Assembly: GCA_005883235.1 (NCBI GenBank)
Contig: VAYE01000090.1
Coordinates: forward strand, 1-6,389
Reading direction: 5' to 3'
Length of the DNA stretch: 6,389 bases
From: Actinomycetota bacterium
Lineage (GTDB): Bacteria > Actinomycetota > Thermoleophilia > Gaiellales > Gaiellaceae
Shown: piece by piece, positions 1-4,821 of the stretch
Position numbering within the stretch: position 1 is the first letter of the stretch
Layout: each line of letters starts with the position of its first letter
Notes under the pieces: model-generated
Database searches by the model: none
What the model was told of the DNA's origin: nothing
Seen by the model: only the letters and a program-made list of their open reading frames with translations
Program-made: the position numbers and the translations under genes

Positions 1-1132
1 GCTGGAGCGCTACCGCGCGCTGCCGATGCCGACGACGGCCGACGAGTCGTGGCGCTTCACCGACCTGCGCGGCTTCGATCCCGAAGCCTTTGCCTCGAAC
101 GGCCACGTCCCGGTGTCAGACACCGGGACGATGCTGGATCTGGACGTGGCCGGGCTGGCCACGGTGACGGAGAACGGCATCGAGATCGGCCGGGCGCCGC
201 AGGACGTCGTCTTCGAGCCGCTCCACGAGGGACACGAGCGGCTCGGGCAGCTGATCGGCTCGGACGAGAAGTTCGCTGCCCACAACGCGGCGCTCTGGCA
301 GCACGGGCTGCTCGTTCACGTCCCGAAGGGGCTCGAGCTCGAGAAGCCACTCTACGTGCGCGTCTACGCGCCGTTCTGGCGCCTGCTCGTGATCGCGGGC
401 GAGGGCTCGCGTTTCTCGCTCGTCGAGGAGTACGCGTCGGCGAGCGAAGGCGAGGCGTACTCGAACACCGTCGTCGAGCTCTTCGTCGAGCAGGGCGCGA
501 AGCTCGAGTACGTGTCGCTCCAGAACCTGTCGCCTGAGACGTGGCACTTCGCCTCGCACCATGCGCGTGTGGAGCGCGACGCGGAGCTCGATTGGGTGGC
601 CGGCGGCTTCGGTTCGAAGAAGGGCAAGACGCGCATCCAGAACGATCTCGCCGGCCAGGGCGCCACCTCGCGGGTGACGGGCGCTTACTTCGCCGACGGC
701 AAGCAGCACCTCGACTACGACACGTTCCAGGAGCACATGGCTCCGTCGACGACGAGCGACTTCGCGTTCAAAGGCGCACTTCGTGACGAAGCGACCTCGG
801 TCTGGCGCGGAATGATCCGCGTCGAGAAGGACGCGCAGAAGACGAACGCCTACCAGGAGAACCGGAACCTGCTCCTGTCCCCGAAGGCCCATGCCGACTC
901 GATCCCGGGCCTGGAGATCCTGGCGAACGACGTCCGCTGCACCCATGGAGCCACGGTGAGCCCGGTGAACCGCGACGAGCTGTTCTACGCGATGGCCCGC
1001 GGTCTCACGCGACCCGATGCGGAGCGGCTGATCGTCCGCGCCTTCTTCCAGGAAGTGCTGGACCGCGTCGAGCTCGAGCCCGTGCGGGAAGCGCTGGCGT
1101 CCGCGCTCGAGGCCCGCATCCCGCAGACCTGA
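1..1132 (+). CDS. sufD: Fe-S cluster assembly protein SufD (5'-truncated by window edge)
   Basis: SufD is a subunit of the cytosolic SufBCD scaffold on which Fe-S clusters are built. The reading frame is open from base 2 (first complete codon) to the TGA at 1130-1132. An ATG at 26 exists, but the codons before it read LERYRALP and run into MPTTADESWRFTDL, the conserved N-terminal SufD pattern (LP-P-T--DE-WR-TDL), so the true start lies upstream. Numbering from that ATG, residues about 100-300 form the repetitive beta-rich core (VHVPKGLELEKPLYVRVY and onward). The C-terminal signature NDVRCTHGATV carries Cys305 and His307, equivalent to the Cys/His pair in E. coli SufD; the His is implicated in cluster formation there. 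The tail (RGLTRPDAERLIVRAFFQEVLDRV) is the usual SufB/SufD helical end. SufB is the related alternative, but the short N-terminus and this tail favour SufD. sufB and sufC are not in view. A 25-bp palindrome lies in the gene at 106-130. Confidence 0.95.
   Translation, partial: LERYRALPMPTTADESWRFTDLRGFDPEAFASNGHVPVSDTGTMLDLDVAGLATVTENGIEIGRAPQDVVFEPLHEGHERLGQLIGSDEKFAAHNAALWQHGLLVHVPKGLELEKPLYVRVYAPFWRLLVIAGEGSRFSLVEEYASASEGEAYSNTVVELFVEQGAKLEYVSLQNLSPETWHFASHHARVERDAELDWVAGGFGSKKGKTRIQNDLAGQGATSRVTGAYFADGKQHLDYDTFQEHMAPSTTSDFAFKGALRDEATSVWRGMIRVEKDAQKTNAYQENRNLLLSPKAHADSIPGLEILANDVRCTHGATVSPVNRDELFYAMARGLTRPDAERLIVRAFFQEVLDRVELEPVREALASALEARIPQT
106..130. repeat. Perfect 25-bp palindrome inside sufD
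   Basis: The arm CGTCCCGGTGTC (106-117) is followed by a single A (118) and then by its exact reverse complement GACACCGGGACG (119-130). In RNA the inner bases would form an 11-bp stem closed by a CAG triloop. It encodes V-P-V-S-D-T-G-T in sufD, between the N-terminal DE-WR-TDL motif and the beta core, where SufD proteins vary. It uses TCA, an uncommon serine codon in this GC-rich sequence. No second copy is present in the window. There is no T-tract, so an intrinsic terminator is unlikely. Confidence 0.85.
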
Positions 1133-1141
1133 GCGCGCCGC

Positions 1142-1170
1142 TTGCGCTAGTACGCACCGCGTAGTAGTGT
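1142..1170 (+). promoter_or_regulatory. Putative promoter of the padR-HAAS unit (leaderless)
   Basis: A -35-like TTGCGC (1142-1147) and a -10-like TAGTGT (1165-1170) are separated by 17 bp. Only 7 nt separate the -10 box from the GTG at 1178, so transcription would begin at or within a base of the start codon and the mRNA would have no leader. No Shine-Dalgarno sequence precedes this GTG. The assignment is by pattern only. Confidence 0.55.
1147..1167. promoter_or_regulatory. Putative PadR operator (inverted repeat)
   Basis: CTAGTACGC (1147-1155), spacer ACC, then GCGTAGTAG (1159-1167): the arms match at 8 of 9 positions. The repeat fills the spacer of the predicted promoter and reaches into its -10 box, where a bound repressor would block RNA polymerase. 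Family knowledge: PadR dimers bind inverted repeats with TA-containing half-sites and commonly repress their own promoter. Binding by the adjacent PadR is inferred. Confidence 0.5.
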
Positions 1171-1177
1171 CTGGCGC

Positions 1178-1513
1178 GTGGATGTCAGCCAGCTCCTCCG
1201 CGGGACCCTCGACGCCGCGGCGCTCGCCGTCGTCGCCGAGCAGGACGGATACGGCTACGACGTCCTGCGGCGGCTGCGGGCCGCCGGGCTCGCCGACGTC
1301 GGCGACGCGTCCGTCTACGGGACGCTGCGGCGGCTCTATCGAGCCGGGGCGCTCACGTCGTACGTCATGCCGTCGGACGAAGGCCCGCACCGCCGCTACT
1401 ACGGCATCACGGACCGTGGCCGCGCCCAGCTCGACGAAGCCCGCGCCGTCTGGGGCGGCTTCTCGCGCACGTTGACGAACCTGCTCGAGTTCAACGTGGA
1501 GGTGACCGCATGA
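1178..1513 (+). CDS. PadR-family transcriptional regulator
   Basis: This 111-residue protein is a compact winged-helix DNA-binding regulator. The PadR signature is clear: GYGYDVLRRLRAAG (residues 24-37), then DASVYGTLRRLYRAGALTSY (43-62; recognition helix and following helix), then the wing PHRRYYGITDRGRAQL (70-85). The remaining C-terminal residues form the short helix expected of the small, PadR-s2-like subfamily, which dimerises. The GTG at 1178 was chosen because the N-terminus VSQLLRGTLDAAALAVVAEQ aligns with the first PadR helix and a -10 box sits 7 nt upstream. Its stop overlaps the next start (ATGA, 1510-1513), so the two genes are translationally coupled. PadR genes beside HAAS/DUF1700 membrane proteins are a recurring actinobacterial and firmicute arrangement in which the regulator probably controls the pair. 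The inducing signal is unknown. Confidence 0.92.
   Translation: MDVSQLLRGTLDAAALAVVAEQDGYGYDVLRRLRAAGLADVGDASVYGTLRRLYRAGALTSYVMPSDEGPHRRYYGITDRGRAQLDEARAVWGGFSRTLTNLLEFNVEVTA
1498..1505 (+). promoter_or_regulatory. Strong Shine-Dalgarno site of the HAAS gene
   Basis: GGAGGTGA is an almost ideal anti-16S match. The GGAGG core ends 7 nt before the ATG at 1510. It lies within the end of the padR coding sequence and supports ATG 1510 as the start. It contrasts with the start codons after intergenic gaps, which lack such sites. Confidence 0.8.
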
Positions 1514-2418
1514 CCCCATCCAACGGCGTGCAGAGCTACCTGGCAGCGGTTCGTGCGGCCCTTGCCGACCTTCCGGCCGCGGAGCGCGACGATCTGCTCG
1601 CCGAGGTCGAGGCATCGCTCGTCGAGGCGGCGTCGGAGACCGGCGGCGACGTCTCGGCCTCCCTCGGTCCGCCAGAGGAGTTCGCCGCCGAGCTGCGTGC
1701 CGCAGCCGGGCTCCACGAAGCTCCCGCTGCGGGCAGTCGGGTGCCCAGCCGCGCCGTGCTGGTCGCCCGCCGACTCGTCCGCCATCCGCGCGTGCAGGAG
1801 CTTCGCCGGCTCGCGCCGATCTGGTGGGTCGTCCGCGCGTACGTCGTCGTGGCGGTGATCGCCCTGCTCATCGGGGCGCCCTGGTCGACCGCCTATCCGA
1901 TCGTCCCTCGCCTGGACAGCGGCTTGGACGGGCTCCTCCTCATCGTCGGGGCGACGATCGTCTCGATCTGGCTGGGGCTGAAGCTGCGCCCGCGTCCGAT
2001 CGTGAACCTCGTGCTCCTCCTCGCCGGCGTCCCAGTCCTCGTCCATCTCGCCCATCGCCCGCCGACGAGGCAGACGATCTTCTACCTGCCCGCGGCGCAG
2101 CAATACGCTCCCGGCATCGCGTACGACGGCGTGCCGCTTCGCAACGTCTATCCGTTCACGCGCAGCGGCCATCTCCTGCACGACGTGCTGCTCTACACGG
2201 GCTCCGGCGTGCCGATGAACGTCACCGGGCAGGCAGAGGACCCGCAGCGGCGGCTGCTCCGCGCGAAGGGCGGGAAGCTCGTGCTGAACGCCTTCCCGAT
2301 TCGCTACTACGAGCCGGGCACGCACCGGGTCGTGCACCCGGACGCGGCGCCGCCGGTCAAGATCCCGCGGATCGCGACGCCCGCGCTACGGATTCCGAAG
2401 CAGCGGCCCGCTCACTGA
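1510..2418 (+). CDS. HAAS/DUF1700-like three-helix membrane protein
   Basis: This 302-residue integral membrane protein is partnered with the upstream PadR regulator. Residues 8-66 resemble the HAAS/DUF1700 N-terminal helical domain (YLAAVRAALADLPAAERDDL, then a Leu-Gly-Pro-Pro-Glu-Glu turn at 52-57), which is typical of PadR-linked proteins. After a basic linker (about 75-103) come three hydrophobic segments at about 104-122, 139-157 and 163-181. The remaining 120 residues are polar and probably face outside, since three helices separate them from the cytosolic N-domain. They contain DGVPLRNVYPFTRSGHLLHD followed by VLLYTGSGVP; from memory this N-Y-P-F/G-x-L-x-D-V-x-L-Y-x-x-x-G-x-P pattern recurs in actinobacterial membrane proteins, but I cannot name the domain. 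The tail is rich in Pro and basic residues. The start is fixed by the SD site and the ATGA overlap. A sensor or cell-envelope role under PadR control is inference. Confidence 0.82.
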   Translation: MTPSNGVQSYLAAVRAALADLPAAERDDLLAEVEASLVEAASETGGDVSASLGPPEEFAAELRAAAGLHEAPAAGSRVPSRAVLVARRLVRHPRVQELRRLAPIWWVVRAYVVVAVIALLIGAPWSTAYPIVPRLDSGLDGLLLIVGATIVSIWLGLKLRPRPIVNLVLLLAGVPVLVHLAHRPPTRQTIFYLPAAQQYAPGIAYDGVPLRNVYPFTRSGHLLHDVLLYTGSGVPMNVTGQAEDPQRRLLRAKGGKLVLNAFPIRYYEPGTHRVVHPDAAPPVKIPRIATPALRIPKQRPAH

Positions 2419-2421
2419 GCG
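2409..2421. repeat. Palindrome spanning two convergent stop codons
   Basis: CGCTCA (2409-2414), C, TGAGCG (2416-2421) is a perfect 6+1+6 palindrome. It contains the TGA of the HAAS gene (2416-2418) on the plus strand and the TGA of the VOC gene (2414-2412) on the minus strand. It might help end transcription from both sides, but the stem is short and has no T-tract on either side. Confidence 0.35.
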
Positions 2422-2858
2422 CCCCACTCCTCGGGCGGGACGTCGCGAACGTGCTGCGCGAACATCCAACGGTGGCCCTCGAGATCCTCGACCCGGTAGT
2501 GGCGATCGCCGGACGGCGTGTCCTCGACCTCTGAGAGAACGCGCGCTCCGGCTGCCTTCGCCCGCTCGAAGTGCGCGTCCACGTCGTCGACGTACGCGTG
2601 GACGCCGTCGACGACGAAGGGAGTCCGAGACCACTTCGCCGCCGCAGCGCACGTCTCGCGATGGCGCTTCGGGCTCTCGTAGTCGAGGCTCGGGTTGCCC
2701 AGCATGACCGCGCCCTCCCCGAGCCTGAGCTCGACGTGCGAGACGCGCCCGTTCGGCTCCTCGTAGCGAAGCTCCTCGCGGAGGCCAAAGGCGCGTACGA
2801 GCCACTCGGCAGCCGTGGAGACGTCCTCGTAGGAGATCATCGGCGTGATTGCCTGCAC
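2412..2858 (-). CDS. VOC-superfamily (glyoxalase/bleomycin-resistance fold) protein
   Basis: This 148-residue protein has the length and pattern of a single-chain VOC protein with two beta-alpha-beta-beta-beta modules. Module 1 opens with ITPMISYEDVSTAAEWLVRA (residues 4-23) and continues with HVELRLGEGAVMLGNP (41-56). Module 2 runs through VHAYVDDVDAHFERAKAAGA (86-105) and ends with YRVEDLEGHRWMFAQH (121-136), the usual D-x-x-G-x-x-W/F-x-F/L ending of the family. This PhnB/glyoxalase-like group includes dioxygenases, isomerases, lyases and drug-binding proteins, and I cannot infer a substrate. The start is GTG 2858, giving the usual N-terminus; an in-frame ATG at residue 7 would cut the first strand. 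The 3' end overlaps the convergent HAAS gene by 7 bp, and the gene diverges from the methyltransferase at 2882. A -10-like TAGGCT sits 7 nt upstream of the GTG. Confidence 0.85.
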   Translation of the reverse strand: MQAITPMISYEDVSTAAEWLVRAFGLREELRYEEPNGRVSHVELRLGEGAVMLGNPSLDYESPKRHRETCAAAAKWSRTPFVVDGVHAYVDDVDAHFERAKAAGARVLSEVEDTPSGDRHYRVEDLEGHRWMFAQHVRDVPPEEWGAQ

Positions 2859-2865
2859 CTCTGGA

Positions 2866-2871
2866 AGCCTA
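2866..2871 (-). promoter_or_regulatory. Putative -10 box for the VOC gene (leaderless)
   Basis: TAGGCT on the minus strand lies exactly 7 nt upstream of the GTG at 2858, so the transcript would start at the start codon. It shares its first two bases (TA, 2870-2871) with the opposing -10 box of the methyltransferase. No convincing -35 element is visible 16-18 bp upstream. Confidence 0.4.
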
Positions 2872-2875
2872 GACT
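2870..2875 (+). promoter_or_regulatory. Putative -10 box for the methyltransferase gene (leaderless)
   Basis: TAGACT lies 6 nt upstream of the ATG at 2882, which places the transcription start on the start codon. A TTGCCT at 2849-2854 could serve as a -35, but the 15-bp spacing is short. It overlaps the divergent -10 box of the VOC gene by two bases. Confidence 0.42.
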
Positions 2876-2881
2876 CGCGTG

Positions 2882-3541
2882 ATGGCCTCCTGCTGCACCC
2901 CGGCCGGATACCGGAAGGTCTTCGGCGAGAAGACGGCGAAGCGCGACCTGCGTAAGTACCGCCGGCGCGGGCTCGACGGTGCCGCAGGCCGCATCGCCGG
3001 TTTCCTCACGGCGCGCGGCGTCGAGGGCGACTCGGTGCTCGAGGTCGGCGGCGGAATCGGCGCGATCCAGCTCGAGCTCCTGAAGGCGGGCGCGGCGAGA
3101 ACGACGAACGTCGAGCTCTCGCCCGAGTACGAGCCGCTCGCCGCCGAGCTCCTCCAGGAGGCCGGGGTCGAGGACCGCGTCGAGCGACGGCTCGGCGACT
3201 TCGTCCGCGACGCCGACGAGATCGAGCCGGCGGACGACGTCGTGCTCCACCGCGTCGTCTGCTGCTACCCCGACCCGGAAGCCCTGGTCGGAGCGGCCGC
3301 CGCGCGTGCTCGCCGCCGGCTCGTGCTGAGCTTTCCGCCCGACGGCCTTCCGCATCGGATCGCGTGGCGCCTCTTCAACGTCTACTTCGCCCTCACTCGG
3401 ACGGAGTTCCGGACGTTCATCCACCCGGCGGCGTCGATCTTCGCCGCCGCCCGAGCGCGCGGCCTGGAGCCGACGTTCGAGGAGCCGACGCTGATCTGGC
3501 GGATCGTCGGGTTCGAGCGGACCCGCCCCGAGAGCGGCTGA
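2882..3541 (+). CDS. Class I SAM-dependent methyltransferase, substrate unknown
   Basis: This 219-residue protein has a Rossmann-type methyltransferase fold. SAM motif I is SVLEVGGGIGAIQLELL (residues 51-67). The acidic end of strand 2 is NVELSP, with Glu78 the likely ribose-binding residue. LGDF (Asp106) follows strand 3, and DDVVLHRVVCCYPD (118-131) is the strand-4 region. The N-terminus (ASCCTPAGYRKVFGEKTAKR, then DLRKYRRRGLD) resembles the YRRRGLD region ahead of the SAM domain in Mg-protoporphyrin O-methyltransferase-like proteins, but nothing here suggests tetrapyrrole synthesis, so no substrate is assigned. Two vicinal Cys pairs (4-5 and 127-128) are notable. A GTG at 2879 directly precedes the ATG; I chose ATG 2882 because it sits at the expected start point of the TAGACT box. 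It ends 35 bp before sufS and may not be co-transcribed with it. Confidence 0.85.
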   Translation: MASCCTPAGYRKVFGEKTAKRDLRKYRRRGLDGAAGRIAGFLTARGVEGDSVLEVGGGIGAIQLELLKAGAARTTNVELSPEYEPLAAELLQEAGVEDRVERRLGDFVRDADEIEPADDVVLHRVVCCYPDPEALVGAAAARARRRLVLSFPPDGLPHRIAWRLFNVYFALTRTEFRTFIHPAASIFAAARARGLEPTFEEPTLIWRIVGFERTRPESG

Positions 3542-3564
3542 GGCTCGGCCCCGAGGGGCCTCGG
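3540..3564. promoter_or_regulatory. Nested GC-rich palindromes upstream of sufS
   Basis: Between the methyltransferase stop and the sufS -10 box lie overlapping perfect inverted repeats: CTCGG-CC-CCGAG (3544-3555), GGCCCC-GA-GGGGCC (3547-3560) and CCGAGG-GG-CCTCGG (3551-3564). GAGGC (3540-3544) can also pair with GCCTC (3558-3562) in a longer hairpin. This could end the upstream transcript, though no T-tract follows, or be an operator in the -35 region of sufS. The sequence alone does not decide. Confidence 0.4.
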
Positions 3565-3570
3565 TACGAT
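3565..3570 (+). promoter_or_regulatory. Putative -10 box for the sufS operon (leaderless)
   Basis: TACGAT is the best -10 match of the window and lies 6 nt upstream of the sufS GTG at 3577, again predicting a leaderless mRNA. No recognisable -35 is present at normal spacing; that position is taken by the nested palindromes, which would suit a regulator-controlled promoter. Confidence 0.5.
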
Positions 3571-3576
3571 AGGTCC

Positions 3577-4821
3577 GTGGCCGTTCAGACCAGCAGGAAG
3601 CTCGACGCGCAGAAGCTCCGCGCCGACTTTCCGATCTTCGAGCAGGAGATCAACGGCAAGGCGCTCGCGTACCTCGACTCGGCGGTCACCTCGCAGAAGC
3701 CGCGTCAGGTGCTGGACAAGCTGCGCACCTTCTACGAGACCTCATACGCGAACGTGCATCGCGGCGTCTACACGCTCTCGGAGCGCTCGACGGCGGAGTA
3801 CGAGGGGGCCCGCGAGAAGGTCGCGCGGTTCATCAACGCGCCCGCGGCGCGCGAGATCGTGTTCCTCCGCGGCGCGACCGAGGGCCTCAACCTAGTCGCC
3901 TACGCGTGGGGGCTCGACAACCTGGGGCCGGGCGACGTCGTGCTCGTGACCGAGCTCGAGCACCACTCGAACTTCGTGCCCTGGCAGTACATCGCGCAGC
4001 GCACGGGGGCCTCGTTCCGCGCGATCCCGCTCGACGACAACGGAGAGCTGCGGCTCGACTCGCTGGACGAGGTCGCCGGCTCGGAGCGTGTAAAGGTGGT
4101 CGCGAACAACCTCGTCTCGAACGCACTCGGCACGATCAATCCCGTCGAGAAGCTCTCCGCCTGGGCGCACGAGCGCGGCGCGATCATGGTCTGCGACGCC
4201 GCCCAGGCCGCGCCGCACCACCCGATCGACGTCCAGGCCCTGGGCTGCGACTTCCTCGCCTTCTCGGCGCACAAGATGTGCGGCCCGACGAGCGTCGGCG
4301 CGCTCTGGGGCCGGGCCGAGCTCCTCGAGGGCATGGCTCCCTTCAACCTGGGCGGGCACATGATCCGCGCCGTCAACCTCGAGCGGACGACGTGGGGACA
4401 GATCCCCGCCAAGTTCGAGGCCGGGACGCAGCCGATCGCCGAGGCCGTCGGCTTCGGCGCGGCGGTCGACTACCTGACGGAGATCGGCCTCGACGCGATC
4501 GAGGAGCACGAGCAGGAGCTCGCGGCGCAGGCGCTGGAGGGACTCGGCGACGTGCCGGGGATCAAGCTCTACGGGCCGCCGCCCGACCGCCGCGCCGGCA
4601 TCGTCTCGTTCAACCTCGGCGACGTCCACCCGCACGACGTGGCGCAGGTGCTGGACATGGACGGGGTGGCGATCCGTGCCGGCCACCACTGCTGCCAGCC
4701 GCTGATGGCGAAGCTCGGTGTCGCGGCGACGAACCGCGCGAGCTTCTACCTCTACAGCCTCCCCGAGGAGGTCGACCGGCTGGTCGAGGGCGTGCAGAAG
4801 GCGCGGAAGCTCTTCGCATGA
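3577..4821 (+). CDS. sufS: Cysteine desulfurase SufS
   Basis: SufS is a PLP enzyme that converts L-cysteine to L-alanine and holds the sulfur as a cysteine persulfide for Fe-S cluster assembly in the cytosol. This one has 414 residues, the usual length. Visible motifs are YLDSAVTSQKP (32-42), TELEHHSN (125-132; His130 stacks on PLP in the family), VCDAAQ with Asp207 and Gln210 contacting the cofactor, and FSAHKMCGPTSVG (229-241) with the PLP-binding Lys233. The group II catalytic loop RAGHHCCQPLM (367-377) carries the expected active Cys372. Cys373, directly after it, replaces the small residue in well-studied homologues (HHCA in E. coli and B. subtilis). The frame stays open far upstream, but the N-terminus LDAQKLRADFPIFEQEINGK fits a start at GTG 3577, with a -10 box 6 nt before it. 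The stop overlaps sufU by ATGA. The SufU neighbour makes SufS far more likely than the related CsdA. Confidence 0.95.
   Translation: MAVQTSRKLDAQKLRADFPIFEQEINGKALAYLDSAVTSQKPRQVLDKLRTFYETSYANVHRGVYTLSERSTAEYEGAREKVARFINAPAAREIVFLRGATEGLNLVAYAWGLDNLGPGDVVLVTELEHHSNFVPWQYIAQRTGASFRAIPLDDNGELRLDSLDEVAGSERVKVVANNLVSNALGTINPVEKLSAWAHERGAIMVCDAAQAAPHHPIDVQALGCDFLAFSAHKMCGPTSVGALWGRAELLEGMAPFNLGGHMIRAVNLERTTWGQIPAKFEAGTQPIAEAVGFGAAVDYLTEIGLDAIEEHEQELAAQALEGLGDVPGIKLYGPPPDRRAGIVSFNLGDVHPHDVAQVLDMDGVAIRAGHHCCQPLMAKLGVAATNRASFYLYSLPEEVDRLVEGVQKARKLFA

Noticed and set aside
26..28. ATG as the true start of sufD
   Set aside because: Preceding codons encode LERYRALP, which continues the conserved SufD N-terminal pattern, so the gene starts outside the window.
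1132..1148. AGCGC/GCGCT stem after sufD as a terminator
   Set aside because: The stem is only 5 bp with no T-tract and overlaps the padR promoter; too weak to call.
1167..1475. Alternative plus-strand open frame over padR
   Set aside because: It is a Ser/Arg/Thr-rich frame-shifted translation of padR with no homology signal.
116..1615. A 499-codon minus-strand open frame opposite sufD and padR
   Set aside because: It is Arg-rich and low in complexity, mirrors well-supported plus-strand genes, and shows no domain. Long antisense open frames are expected in GC-rich DNA.
1399..2337. A 312-codon minus-strand open frame opposite the HAAS gene
   Set aside because: Composition is dominated by Arg, Asp and Glu with no recognisable fold. 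The plus-strand gene has an SD site, a domain and membrane segments.
3364..3576. N-terminal extension of sufS into the methyltransferase gene
   Set aside because: The extra 71 residues are low-complexity shadow sequence, and the family N-terminus and a -10 box point to GTG 3577.
3906..4817. Open frame extending upstream of sufU inside sufS
   Set aside because: Its upstream part is Arg/Ala/Gly-rich shadow sequence; the conserved SufU protein starts at ATG 4818.
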